A stretch of 64,000 bases of DNA from Sclerodactyla briareus. Its lineage: Eukaryota > Echinodermata > Holothuroidea > Dendrochirotida > Sclerodactylidae. The notes under the pieces were generated by a model. That model was given only the letters and a program-made list of their open reading frames with translations, made no database searches and was not told the DNA's origin. Of the stretch, positions 23,773 to 35,645 are shown piece after piece. How positions within the stretch are numbered: the first letter of the stretch is position 1; every line of letters starts with the position of its first letter. The position numbers and the translations under genes were made by a program. Location: NCBI GenBank assembly GCA_026419785.1, contig JAODTK010005922.1:62001-126000 (forward strand). The letters run 5' to 3'.

Positions 23773-24510
23773 ACATGCTTGAGAAAGTGTAATAGCTCGT
23801 TTTTTCATGGATGTTTTACTTGTCCTACACGTAGTGGACATGTTACATAGAAGAAACTGTTCACTACTATTAATGGTAAAACATACCTATCGTCCATGCA
23901 CTACGCAATCAGCATTCACGTGAAGAGCTGTTTTTTGCTATCTCTACCAGATGTTTTCTAGATGTAAATCCTGGTTGTTTGCCAAACCATGGAGACAGTG
24001 AGACAGATCGTAACGATCCAATATAAACCGCCTGAATCATCCAACACCACCTAAAATCCCAAATGAACCACACTTCTGAACAATTACCAACCACATAAGA
24101 AAACCTATGATTTTTTCCTGTGTCATAAGTGCATTTGCCATTCTTTCTTCAATAACTGCATGAAGAAACAATACTAAAATCACGCTCTTTCAAGCGTCAT
24201 TCGATATGGCCGCCGTTTGAAAGAGATTTGTGAAGACATCTCGTGATTAACCCATTAAGGCAGGCAACTGTTAACGCGTAGCAGTGACACCTCTCTCTAT
24301 TCAGAAATAACTTTGTATTTAAAAGGATATGTTATAATTGTAGTTGGTTATCTTAGTTATCTCCATGAATTTATGACGCACATGATTGGGAAACAACGTG
24401 GAGACGGAAAAGTTGCCAAATGAAGATGAATGAGATGGTTATTCATTATTGGTGAACAACTTGGAGTTCTTACTGAGGCCATTTATAATCCTTTCTCCGT
24501 CCAGCAAGCA
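23773..24510. other. Unrecognised non-coding DNA
   Basis: No gene, RNA or element is supported here. Confidence 0.45.
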
Positions 24511-24860
24511 CCAGCAAGCATGAAACGTTTTCGAAACTATTTTCCGCGATGTCCAGAAGATGTTTTTATGTCGAGTAACATAAATGTTATGTAAACGTTT
24601 TCATATCATTCAAAACAGTTTTGAGAATATTTTTCGAGACCATTTGTAAGGAACATTTTTAACCATTTTTTTTGCACTAACCCTTTTAAAACATTTCAAA
24701 GTTGATCTCAAAAAAAAAGGTTTTCAAAACGTTCTGTCAAAAAGTTTCGTAAAACGTGTAGGAACATTTTCCTACCATTTGTGATACTCAACAAAAAATA
24801 TTTCAAAAACATTTGGCGAACCTTTTGAAAATATTTTTAAAACGTTTTTGTATTTGCTGG
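24511..24860. mobile_element. AT-rich MITE with AAACGTTTT-rich ends
   Basis: The left end CCAGCAAGCATGAAACGTTT and the complement of the right end, CCAGCAAATACAAAAACGTT, form an imperfect terminal inverted repeat of about 30 bp. The 350 bp interior is built of AAACGTTTT, ACATTTTT and AAAATATTTT words and has no coding potential. CCAGCAAGCA is directly duplicated just before the left end (24501-24510 and 24511-24520). No target-site duplication was identified, so the superfamily is undetermined. Confidence 0.6.
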
Positions 24861-25193
24861 GTGTCCTACATAGACCACTTGTGTTACAGGGTATTCCGCA
24901 GTTCCCGCCCCATCGGCATTCCTAGACGAAATAGATGGGATTTCGCAATTGCTGTTTGTGCTTTGTTCGCGTACGTTCAGCTGAAAGTCTACTTCTTTTT
25001 ACAATAAATGGAATAAGTCACATTTACATGCCCCTTGTATGACAATCTCGCCTTTATACCAACTTCAAATACACAAACCAGCGAGCAATGAATCATCACA
25101 ACGAATGTGGGGATTTGCGTCAAGCCTAAATTGTCGAGCTCATGATACGCCCAGGTTTTGGTTTTGTGTCCAGGCAGAACCTAGTCTTGTGCT
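24861..25193. other. Unrecognised non-coding DNA
   Basis: About 330 bp with nothing supportable. Confidence 0.45.
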
Positions 25194-26999
25194 AAGCCGT
25201 GGTCACACTGACCGATTATTAGGCCCGATTCATGAGTCGGCCGACTAGAACGGAATCGTTAAAGAAATCGGCCAATGTGACAACTCTTCTTTTTTCAATC
25301 GCCCGATCCGATCCGAGTCTGACATTTCAGACTCTAATTCGGCGACCGAATCGTGATCGGCCAGTCGGACCTCTTGGCCTTGGCCGGGAGTTCTGTGTCT
25401 CGTTATTCACGATGTCGGTAAGTAAATGGGATTAAATATCGTGTTAACGAGGCGTGCTGATGTTGATCAATTACGAATAACAAATTAGATAATTCAAAGC
25501 GCACCGGAAGGCACTTAACCACACGTCTCATTGCGGAAAATATTTTTTTGAAATGGTATATTTATGTGACAGATCGGACGAGCTTCGCGAATCATCTAGC
25601 CAAGTATCGGCCCCCTATATTAGTGTATATAACAGGTTGTGTTGTACAGTGGGACATTAGGCCTCTGTGACAGTTTTAGTGTGACATTCTCGTTTGTAGT
25701 GTATTGACTCAGCCTTCAGGGTACAGTACCCCAAATAGATGAGTCTCTATCCATTTGATATCGACTAGTGTTGCTGTTAGGGCCTATGTGCATAGGCTGA
25801 CACTATGAAGTGAAAGGACGTCTCGAATATTTCTTGGAATCAACTCAAGAAAAGGATGTAGTGACGAATTTCAGAAAGAGGAAAGGGGGAAAAACACGAG
25901 GCCCGATGGTGGGAGCACTACCGCCTCCCAGAAAACGTTTTGACAGAGTGATATCGCAAATTTGACCAAGAAAGCGGATCGTGATATGCTAATAAGCTCC
26001 GTAACCCCACCCCCAGCATGTTCTTCCAGCGCGGCCCCGGCCTGGGTAGAGTGTGCTATTTTGCATCAACGGCCACCTGAAAGTGCTAAAATTTCCGGGA
26101 GTTTTGAGATCATGCAGGAGAAACGCAAAATAATTTCCGAAGTGAACTGATTGTTTCATGGATTTTCTTCAACCCAGTGCATCAACGCTCGTCTGCGAAT
26201 GCCAAAAAAACAAAATCAGAGGAATGGCTTCAGATGGACTAGGTGAAAACACACAATAGTATTCGGAAAGGATAGCACCAAACTGCATTGACAACTGCCT
26301 GGAAGTGAACATTGTCCCACAAGTGCTGTATGAAATAATATGGAATTGAGCTTGACAAAGCAAAAATCAAATATTTAGCTTACTGAGTGCACATTTTTTC
26401 GTCGATTGCCCCCAAAATGTGGCAGAACACACGCGCTCCGCGCGCAATAGTAGCAGTGTCGTCTTGCGTGGGCCCAATGAACGTGAATTGCACAAATATT
26501 TAGTCAACTTTTTGGCAACTTTTTGCGATCGGGCAAAATTCATGCCCACCATTTTCATGACAAAAAACTGTGGCGAAGCCACTGTATCAGATTCTTGAAA
26601 TAGGTCAGGGTCAGGCCTGATTTGCTGAAATTTTCTTGTACGTTCCGCGCCAACTAATCGTGGCGATCTGCTTATATGGTGACATTGCGCCTCCTAGTAA
26701 ATTAGGGAGTGGTTGAGCCTCCAGCGCCCCCACTGGAAAATTCCGGCGGCGCCACTGGTACCGATAAGGCACAATCAGCTACTGCAAAATTGGCCCCGTC
26801 AGCCCGTGAAATCTCGGGGTGAACCGCAGAATCCCCTTAATAATTCAATTTATTTCAATGTAAAACATGTGCTTTGAGGAACGTGTAACAAACTATAAGT
26901 GGGATCCGAATAGTATCGGACAACTATCTATAAGTAATGCATCGGGCGACTTCAAAGTAATCGGCCGACTGAGAATAATCGGCAGTGTGACCACGGCTT
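25194..26999. mobile_element. 1.8 kb DNA transposon with terminal inverted repeats
   Basis: The left end AAGCCGTGGTCACACTG-A-CCGATTATT (from 25194) has an inverted partner ending at 26999, whose complement is AAGCCGTGGTCACACTG-CCGATTATT. The match covers about 26 bp with one indel. Both subterminal regions repeat TCGGCC and CCGATT words, as expected of transposase-binding sites. Inside, 25404-25414 reads ATGTCGGTAAG, a start codon next to a splice-donor-like site, and 25.8-25.95 kb encodes a short basic stretch (KRKGGKTRG), but no transposase domain is recognisable. The target-site duplication could not be fixed, so Harbinger, Mariner and other assignments remain open. Positions 26766-26912 resemble 43195-43290. 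Confidence 0.7.
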
Positions 27000-27002
27000 T
27001 AA

Positions 27003-28135
27003 GACGTTGATAGTCCTGATTACATGCTGCTTCATATACACCACTCGGGGAATTGTGCAGAGCGCATACCCATCATGCGACGTTGGTCTGTGGATTATTT
27101 CAGCCAGTCGGGCTACATATTTTTTGTAGAGGACGATACAAACAATTTAGGTTCAGGAAGTGCTACAGGATGATCGTCCAATGCAGACTACTAGAACCCT
27201 TGAAGAGAGTGGTATTCTGGAAAGTAATGTTTCCATTGATGAGTTTTTTAACGTCCTATGATAACATCCTACCACGATTTGCGTTACGGGGACCATTTTA
27301 TTTCAGAAAACTCTCCTGCATTTTACAATATAACATAAATTATCAGTTTTCTTCCCATATTTGATTCATTTCGCTTAGACATAACAATAAAGCAGGGCAC
27401 TGGAAAGGCCTATCAAGGATAGTGCACCACACCGTAGTAGTAACTAAAATGCTCGAACTCATTGTTCTTCTTAATTGTCTTTCGAACTTAAATCTGCCAG
27501 ACGACCGGTCAAAAATAAGCCTCAATTCATTAATAGCTCGGATAATTTTGTTTAGGATTCATTCAGTTGTGCTATTTTGCAACCGAGTGGCGATGGATTA
27601 TATATTGAATGGCGAATACGTTGGAAAATGCCTTCTTTAGATGACGATTTGAAAGCGACCAGTAACATCGTCAGGCATCCAAAATATGAGGGATCAATCG
27701 GCGTCCGTTTCACTCCTAATTTCTTCATCCCAAAACTCTCCGACGCCCGAGCGTGTTCTATATGTATCAACGCATATTCCAATGAAGGCATTGAAAAGTG
27801 ACCTATTATCGTTGTTTTCAGTCTGATTGTGTTCCATCTCATCATTCCCCAGTGTCCCAGATCCCCTGCCACTCGTTAGGCCAGGCGGGCTTTCAGTCTA
27901 ATCGATTTTCTATCTCATCCTTTCACATTGTCACAGTTCCCCCTGCTTTTGCGGATGATGCTGCATTGATTGTTGGGTATGTATATTCTCTGGTGGAGCA
28001 CAGAGTTGGGCCACGACGTGTCCTGGGTCAATACCAAGATCCAGTCCTTTGGTGGTGTTATGCACACCACGACAGCGTCATCGGTGTCTGCGTCCTGCAA
28101 GGTAGTCCCGAGGTGGTAACATGGTGGGGGCGTTT
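27003..28135. other. Unrecognised non-coding DNA
   Basis: Several overlapping frames on both strands (for example 27552-27872 minus and 27798-28196 plus) have no supportable identity. A FADDAAL peptide at about 27950 was considered and rejected as an RT motif. Confidence 0.4.
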
Positions 28136-28329
28136 GAAGTCAAGATGTGAGCAAGGAGCAAGAGCTATGAGTCCTCATCTTCATTTCGTCTCTTAGTCTT
28201 ACCCTATTCCAGTGAACGTGGGTGTGAAAGGCCCAGGCCTGGTCGCTTATTCGAATGAGGATGGTAATTAGGAAAACAACATCTGCCAGGCTCGATAGCT
28301 CCCAGCGATGCAGTACAATGAGTGAGTGA

Positions 28330-28680
28330 CATTCCATCCAGATGAAATACTGGACAGCCGCTTCAGCGAACAAATCACTGAAATGTCAGTCGGTAGACGA
28401 TTTAACAGCCACAACCAACCTGGAATTCTTTGTCACCAAACGCAGTAATCGATGATATGTCAACGGGGGTTTACAGGGTAACACGTTCCTCCAAATAACC
28501 AGGAGCAAAACTATTGACAGACTTGAGATGACCAGTATCTGGAATGAGATTCGATCCCGTAGTAGCAGCCGATGGGAAGCTTCAAGTAGAGAAGCATCTA
28601 CTCTTCTGTCGACGGCGAAAATTAAGCGAGCTGCACTGTTCTGGAGCCTCTGCATTCTACTTTGGATCCCTGCAAGTAAA
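28330..28680 (-). mobile_element. L2-like LINE ORF2 C-terminal fragment
   Basis: The minus strand reads MQRLQNSAARLIFAVDRRVD, then RLLLRDRISFQILVISSLS. This is the L2/CR1 C-terminal block LQ-x-x-QN-x-AARL-x followed by the L-x-x-RI-x-FK-x-L block. The frame stays open for 89 codons (28655-28386) and then shifts; LFAEAAVQYF near 28370 resembles the FK-x-x-LK-x-x-LF-x-x-AF end of ORF2. No palm motifs of this family are upstream, so the copy is 5'-truncated. It abuts a different LINE fragment at 28.75 kb. Confidence 0.75.
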
Positions 28681-28749
28681 CATAGCGTTACAATAGTATT
28701 GTCTCGATTTTACCAGTACACATACAGCGTGGTGACATGCAATCATTGG

Positions 28750-29490
28750 AATCAATGAATTTGCGAAGTCTCCACAGGTTTCTGGTATGGAAGTAACAGT
28801 ACGACGAAGCATGTCAACATGATCGGATAAAAATAGGGTTGGGTTGAACATAACTTAAGACGCTTTGGCCATATGATTGACGTCATGCATCACTTTGCAT
28901 ATATCAGTGGTAGGACAAAGACCATTTGGAAATTCAGTCTAAATTCCTGGAAAAGTGTAAATCATCATTCGAAGTCACCAACGATCCTTGTACTATTTTC
29001 TTTACTCTTTCGACGCAATTTTTAACTCTATTTGCACATGATCTTCGAGGTTATCAATATAAACCAAAAAGGATAAGTGGCCTAGAATCGACCCCTGGGG
29101 AACACAGTTGGTGACTCTGCGAGGCAGAGAGGAAAACATTAATTATAACTGTTGTTTGTGGAGTCACTCAGAACGTTGCCGGTAATGTCAAAACTCGCCA
29201 ATTTGAAAAGGAGGAGTTTATGAGGCACCTTGTCAGAGGTCCAGGAAAATAATATAAACAGTTTAACCGCTGTCAACAGAACCATCAGCATCATCCATAA
29301 ATTCCAGCTGATCAGTCAAGCACGAACGTTTTTCTAAAGCCATCTTGGGACTCAAACTATACTCAATGAAATAATTACCTAAATAACAAACTAAATGACT
29401 TCTAATAATTGATTCCATCACTTTGCAAACCACATTAGTAAGGCTCACTCAATTACAAAAATGAGAACGATTACCTTCGCCTCTTACATA
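28750..29490 (-). mobile_element. CR1/Jockey-like LINE RT core fragment
   Basis: On the minus strand the order is clear. SLTNVVCKVMESIIRSHLV followed by KRSCLTDQLEFMDDADGSVD is the RT N-terminal block (29450-29265). Next, DKVPHKLLLFKLASFDITGN lies about 15 codons on, after a frameshift and the loss of part of motif A (YLDFxKAFD is only partly readable). Then RRVTNCVPQGSILGHLSFLV and IDNL give the PQGS-LG block (29130-29050). Finally, near 28990-28900, residues resembling DL-x-x-L-x-x-WS-x-x-W end the recognisable part. The YADD catalytic motif is not readable. The family differs from the adjacent L2-like C-terminus at 28.33-28.68 kb. Confidence 0.85.
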
Positions 29491-30370
29491 GGCCTGCATA
29501 GTCTATTGCATTATTCTAACTGCGTCAAATTCCGAATAGTCGACATGATAAATTGTTGAAGCGTTTCATAACCTGACTGTTGAGGGTTTTCCCCAAGATC
29601 TCGGCAACCTTCCGCACTCGGGTTGGGTAGACCTACTCGGCGGATCGACTGAACGGAAAATGTATATTTTGTTAGCCTTCTTTTGACCCGCTCAGGGTTG
29701 GAATAAGCCCAAGACTATTAGACAAGTGTAACTGACAGACTTCATTCCGGGAAATGTCATGTCATGTCTAGTATAACCGACGTCACTCATGCTCTCTAGG
29801 AACGAAAGATGGAATTTCACTCCATTGGCGTGGTCACTCAGCACACTTCAAATGATTAGTGTGATTTCACTCCATAATGGAAGAGATTCTCTCGAATGCA
29901 GTGAAATGCAGTGATGATCACTCGACGGCATACTCAGCACACTTCATGAGAGTGAACATTCAACACTCTATTGTTTTTAGAGTGTGTCACTCACATTTTC
30001 TTGGATATTCTATGAGAGACACACATACGTGTTTATGATAGGCCTATAGTTCCATAGGCCTATAACCTATATCCCTTGTCGTTAATCGGGTGAACTGCCC
30101 ACCGGCGTCTGCGTCTCATGTGTTTCGTCTACATATGGAGATACATTGTTTTGGCAATAATGACATCTTGCCTAATTTGATGTGCTTCATCTCTCGTGAA
30201 CATCACAGGCGCCATGTTTATGTCGTCTGTTTCCGTGCTGAATAGCGCTAAATAGCCACTCATTGGTGGTACTCCGCGAATTTTATTTCGCTAGTCGTGT
30301 GACTAATGAATATCTATGCGTCACGCGATTCGCCCATCTGAGGATTCGCCTGGTTCGCTTATTCGCGCAT
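29491..30370. other. Unrecognised DNA with repeated CACTC words
   Basis: No gene is recognised. Between 29816 and 30000 the words TTTCACTCCAT and ACTCAGCACACTTCA each occur twice, and CACTC/GAGTG words are frequent. This suggests a small degenerate repeat or palindromic element without clear ends. Confidence 0.4.
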
Positions 30371-30379
30371 TCGCGTGCC

Positions 30380-30440
30380 CAGTTGAAGCGGCTCAAGTGA
30401 GTGTTCACTCCAACTATCGTCCTGTCGTTAACTCGTCTGT
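30380..30440 (-). mobile_element. Short LINE ORF1 esterase-region scrap
   Basis: Twenty-one of 22 bases of CAACTATCGTCCTGTCGTTAAC (about 30411-30432) match 41339-41360, which lies in the esterase-like ORF1 of the LINE at 40.1-41.8 kb. The minus-strand reading RVNDRTIVGVNTHLSRFNW fits the conserved block near the end of that domain. Only about 60 bp is recognisable. Confidence 0.5.
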
Positions 30441-30550
30441 AAACTGTTCACTGCTTCACTTCTGTGCTGTTGGAGTTTGCGTCGTGAGTTGCTTCTATTT
30501 GCGGGCGGAATGTGTTGCTATTAGTCATGGCTACAGGTTAGGGAGTTGGT

Positions 30551-30640
30551 TTCGAGCAGGCTAGAAAGAAAGGAATTGTTTATACGTGTCAGAAATGTGT
30601 TAGATTGTCGAATGGAAGCTTAATAAGGGGCCTGTGAACA
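30551..30640 (+). mobile_element. LINE ORF1 N-terminal scrap (CxxC motif)
   Basis: The plus strand reads GFEQARKKGIVYTCQKCVRL, which matches a related segment at 54402-54460 and the Cys-x-x-Cys block near the start of CR1-type ORF1 proteins. The copy ends within about 90 bp. It lies close to the esterase-region scrap on the opposite strand, so the locus is rearranged. Confidence 0.5.
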
Positions 30641-33600
30641 TCAGTAAAAAGATGTTGAGGGAGGAGGCGCTGTTTTTATGTCAAGACTTTATGAAGTCGT
30701 GAAATACAGGCTTGTAACTACTAATTCTTTCAGTGCACTGGAAGTGCAACAGTAAAATAGAAGGTTCATCATTGTACTCATTTGTTCCTGCAGCACAAGT
30801 GGAACAATGCAGAACAACATCATCACCAGTGACAATTCCCAAACTGAGGCCACAGTCAATAGGAGAATGTCTTTATGATGTCACATCTCTCACCACGTGT
30901 AATTGACAAAAACGGCAACTAAGCGAAGTGATTCCTCGCAATGACCAACCTCTGTAAACAAAAGAGACTTCGGATCACCTAGAATCTGAGTATTTATTCA
31001 TTCAGGAAGGTAACAAAATAATTAACTTACCACAACACACGAACACCACACCTCCGGATTGTGTTGTCAAGTGGAATTTCAAGACCTGTCTCTTTCTTGT
31101 GTCAATAACTACATGCAAATAATACTCTGTGCCTATATTCCCCACTTTTCCGACATGGTAGAGGTTTCTATCTGCTCAAGCTGGTACTAAGCAATCATAA
31201 TACACTGTTGTATATGTTATGTAAAAGCTTGGTTCACTCCAGGATTCGAGACAATATGGACGAAAGTTAGTTAGGAAAGCGCTATTCCTCGGAGATGTTT
31301 TAGTGCCGAAAAGTCAATGTCGAACAATTTCAGTGCTTTAAATCTGCTTACCCTTTTACAAAGAACATACCTGGAGTGTGTGTTAGAAGTGTTTAAGTTC
31401 ATCAGTGAAGATGACTTATTGGTTTGCTGCAACACGACCTTGACCATGACCTTGACCTTGACATACACCAAAACAATTATATGTGCAACCCAATTACCCT
31501 CAAATTAAATTCATAGATGCCCTCATTAGATATCGTGCTGATAGGGTTTTAAAAAACTTTGCCCTGTCGTTACCTTGAACGACCCCGAACTGGCTCTGAA
31601 AAGATAGTGTCACATGAGAGAAAATGGTCGCTCTTCTGAGCTACCGAACAAATTAGGATTAGGAGATTGAAAGTTAGATGAAGGTCTCGAATTATGATCT
31701 AGGTACGTAAAGTTGGTATAACTTATTGATATGCACGGGGCACAGCACTCCACACAAGTAGTGTATTGTAAGCAGTTTGGTGAATCATTCAATTGCTATC
31801 GTTCTAAGGTTGAAGGTGTGAAGGTTCCTAGGCTTGGTTATGGTAGGACACTGGCGGTTCCATCCCAAGCGTAGTTTTGTATAGTCACAATGTATCGAAC
31901 GTAGTATTATTTTCAAGCAGCGCCGAGGATAGTAGATTGTGTGTGTCGTCGAGGGTACATTGCGCGTAGTGTATTCATTGAGAGGTACGCTATTCTGGGC
32001 ATCGCGAGGTTGTTCCGTCTGACAGATCGTGGAAACCTGCAAAACGTCTTGACAATTTCTACTATTTCAGTCCTTTTGAAAACCAGGCGCCGTTGAGGAG
32101 AGTTAATAGTTTTCATTATCGGGGAGGGCCTTGCAATTCCTGAAATTAGGGTATTTCTTCGTAATTTGCGATATGTGAGCAAAATGTGCTAAATGCTTGC
32201 ATTGTTGTTGTTCCAGGGTTTCTGCTGTACCCCATGGGGCTAGGCAGTTTGCTCTGATTAAACAAGCTGGCAGAGGAGCAACCACCGTATGAGCGGAGAT
32301 ATATCCGGTCGAACCCCACTTTGTGCGAAACAGCGTTCGTGTGCATGGGCACTCCCGTTTGTCACGAATTAACGTGTATCTCGAATGCGCTTCAAGATGG
32401 AAGCGTGTCTAGGCGGGCGGTCGGCACCGGCGGTTACATCAAAAGGTTCCGACGCGCTATACTAGACTGCATTCTCGATATAGTGATATAGTGTGTATCA
32501 TATAACGACATTTCGAGAAATCGAATTATTTGCGATATTTTTAGAAGTTCTGGACAGTGCTGAATCATTTTTCCTGGAAGAGACTTTTCAGGAGATTTAT
32601 ATTATCGATATAAAATGAGGTCAGCGTCAGCCATATTGTGATTCTGCCGCGGTCGTAAATGAAATATTTTCTCAACAGTTTGTGAGAAACGTGAGAGAAA
32701 TCGTGGCGAGATTTGAGAAGTAGGTTTCGACGTGGAAGGAGGACAGTAACCGAAGGTTTTGCTCGTTTTTTCCGATTGGGGTATCAATATGTGTCGGGGC
32801 GTGGACTATCGACAAGTTCGGAATTCAACCAAGCGGGCAACCGGGGGAGCTGGGTGGGGACCAATCCAGGGCGGGGGTCATCGATTGCACTGCATGGACA
32901 CGGGATATCAACACAGCTATTAGGAGCTGATTGATGATATCAGGAGGTTAGCACGTCAAGAAGGACATCGAGAGCCGACACGCGCTGCGTAAGTTGATCT
33001 TAATTGTTCAGATTTTGAGAACGGCCGTTTATGTTGTAATTCTAGATTGATTCAAATTCCTTAACAGAATTATGAAATTTCGCAGACGAAAAAATTATTG
33101 TTAATATACAGTTATCACTTGTTTTAAACTCTCAGAAACCTCTCAGTAGTTCTTTTTGAGTGCCTTGTGTCATTTCCCATAATTTTCTACTATAGTGGTC
33201 CTTGGGGGGGGGGGGGGTCTAATTTGGCCAAGTAAAGAAACCCGGGGTCACAACTAAAAGGGAGGATTGTTAGTCTCCATCATTCTGTGTTATTCGGGTG
33301 AAGTTGTGACACCGGTGACTGACGCAACGTACTAACAGTACCATCGCGTATCGTCGGGATTCCCTCTCGGTGTAGCCAGTTGATTCGAACTGAGCATTAT
33401 CCCTTCAATTAAAAAGTCTATGAGGGGGAGGCACCAGTGCACTATTATTTAGGGTCACTGAGTATTTACTAGTATGTATAGTGGCCACTACGAATTGGAT
33501 TGTATTATTCATTTCCTATGTATAATATGGTATAGAATATATCATTACGTGTTCTGCGTTATTGAACAAACGAGCCTCTCAGTTTACCAGAACACAGCGG

Positions 33601-34384
33601 GCACAGGGGTTTTCACTGGCATTAGCTTGCCAGCATTTACTTCGTGACAAATAGAGTTCATATTCTCCCCACATGAGAAACCAACGTGCCTTTTTTAACT
33701 TGATACCTGTTTGCGTTCGTTAGATATCGGTTAAAGACGGGGGTGTCAAAAACACTCGGACATACACTCGCCTACACATCAACGCAAAGAAATGACTGCA
33801 TTGATTCCTTTGCTGGCATCGAGGCATCAAAAATTGATCTTGAAAGTTGATCCAGTTCTGTATGGTAACACCTTTCGGCCGATAGATTTTCTGTATACTT
33901 GGTTTCAGACGTTGACTCTGCTGACCTCATTTGAAGCCTCCCAGACTTGAACACAAAAGGAATCATTTACTTTCACTTCTCATAGTTAGGCCTACGTATC
34001 TAGTTATGGACCCTCTCCACGTTTGTGTCGTGTTCAACTGTTTTTTGTGTTTAACTCACAGAGGGCGCGGGACTCACAATACATACACACTTCCCAATCG
34101 GTTGAACTTCACTAAGTTTTGTTATATACTCTGTATGTTTGCTTATGTTTAGCAAAGTCAATGGCTGAATAGCCCTCTGCAATGGTCCTCCTCCGCTGGC
34201 CTTAAGTTGCTCCATATATCATGCTATGGGTCGTCCGCACATGATAGACTGATCGTTGCATTTCAGCTATCGTTTCCAATCCGGATATTCTACGGTCACA
34301 CAGTCAGCTCTCCCAGCTGGTTCCAATTAGTCATGCATGATGACTCACTCAGCCAATCAAACACGCGCTCTCCCTTGAACACTT
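30641..34384. other. Unrecognised non-coding DNA
   Basis: No supportable gene. A higher-GC patch at 32.28-32.45 and 32.70-33.00 kb ends in a splice-donor-like GCTGCGTAAGT (about 32984), but no exon could be recognised. A 14-base G-run lies at about 33205-33218. Confidence 0.4.
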
Positions 34385-34475
34385 GTTAGCTCAGCCGGCC
34401 AGCGTGGTCGAATTTTACGACAGTGGTAAGGTATTGCGGTAATCTCTAGAGAGTGAGGTCGAAGATCAAGATTTT
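34385..34475 (+). mobile_element. Possible tRNA-like SINE head
   Basis: TTAGCTCAGCCGG (34386) fits an RNA polymerase III A box, and AGGTCGAAGATC (about 34458) loosely fits a B box. The spacing (about 70 bp) is longer than in a tRNA and the fold is not convincing, so this is only a candidate relic. Confidence 0.2.
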
Positions 34476-35552
34476 ATGTGTCGTGTTCTCATGTCATGAA
34501 AACAATTGTAAGTGGTTTACAGCAGCTACTGGTCCTATTTTAATTATTACGCTGTTTAAGTGAGGAATAAAATAACCCGAGTTATGTGTTTTTGTCTCAC
34601 TCATCTCTAAGTCGGATGCTGGTGGATTTTTCATGGAACACGAATGATCTCCCAGAACATATTCAGGAACGTTCCTTTGTTTTAGCGCCGGAAAGTTCTC
34701 TCAACATCTGGTAGGATTTTTGGAACGAAGTAAGAATAACCTTAACCATTTATTTCGCGAAAATCTTCTAGCCTTTTACTGCATTGCACAATCTATTAAG
34801 TATAAATCTTACAAATGCAACCTCTGACTAATTTGGAAGACGTGGCAATCATTGGCATATAAAGTACACAATTGAATATTTTGTAGTTTTAATTGGGGTC
34901 GGAGTTTAATGAACACCCACCGGCGAACACACTTTTCGGAGGTAAATCCCAATTGTTTTCACAAAATGGCTCGCAATGGCCCTCGAGTGTTCAATAACAC
35001 AACTTCCCAAAATCACCGATGAATTATTAACACGGAACATCTCATGTTCTTACCTTTCATCGAATGAGTACATGGACCCTCCTGTATTGGGGTCAGGGCA
35101 AGGGTTAATTTGAGGACAACAGAGGTCAAAGTCCTACCATCTCGCGATGATGATCATTGCAGAATGCTTGGCTAATCGCTGACATCTTGGTATGCGAGCT
35201 TTCAAATGGAACTGCCTTGGTTTTTTGTGTGTTTTATGAGGGAGGGGGGGAGTGTGGGGGATTGGGAAAAATTATTTTTATGGTATTTTGGGCTTTGTGT
35301 TTCACGCACACTTGATCCCAATAGTGAATGGAGCTCGTCCTTGGATGTGGGTTCGTCAAAATACGTCCATTGACTGGAGTCATGTGTGTGCGTTTAAATT
35401 GCATACACTAGCCTCGTAGGGTTGTTGTATGTATTAGTGTATCTCCGTGATTTCTCTTTTGATCGTCAGTGTCTCCGGTGGGGGGAAAAATTTTGGTGGT
35501 GGGGGTACCTCGTAGCGTCGTGTTTATATCCGTAATATTGCTTGTTCGATCG
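34476..35552. other. Unrecognised non-coding DNA
   Basis: No gene or element is supported; a G-rich patch lies near 35240-35260. Confidence 0.45.
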
Positions 35553-35645
35553 TTGTGTGTGTGTGTGTGTGTGTGGTGTATGTATGTGGGTGGGGTGTGG
35601 GGGGGGGGGGTGTGTTATTGTGTGTCTGTGTGTGTGTGTGCCGAT
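35553..35645. repeat. (GT)n microsatellite with an internal G-run
   Basis: GT repeats surround GGGTGGGGTGTGGGGGGGGGG at about 35588-35610. Open frames across it on both strands (His/Thr/Pro-rich and Cys/Val-rich) are repeat artefacts. Confidence 0.9.

Noticed and set aside
27940-27970. FADDAAL peptide on the plus strand, like the RT catalytic YADD/FADD motif
   Set aside because: None of the neighbouring RT blocks (motif A, PQGS, thumb) is present in any frame within 500 bp, so it is most likely coincidence.
32713-32990. Possible first exon ending at GTAAGT (about 32984)
   Set aside because: The frame that reaches the donor is only about 22 codons after a stop and has no recognised motif; the longer overlapping frame does not reach the donor.
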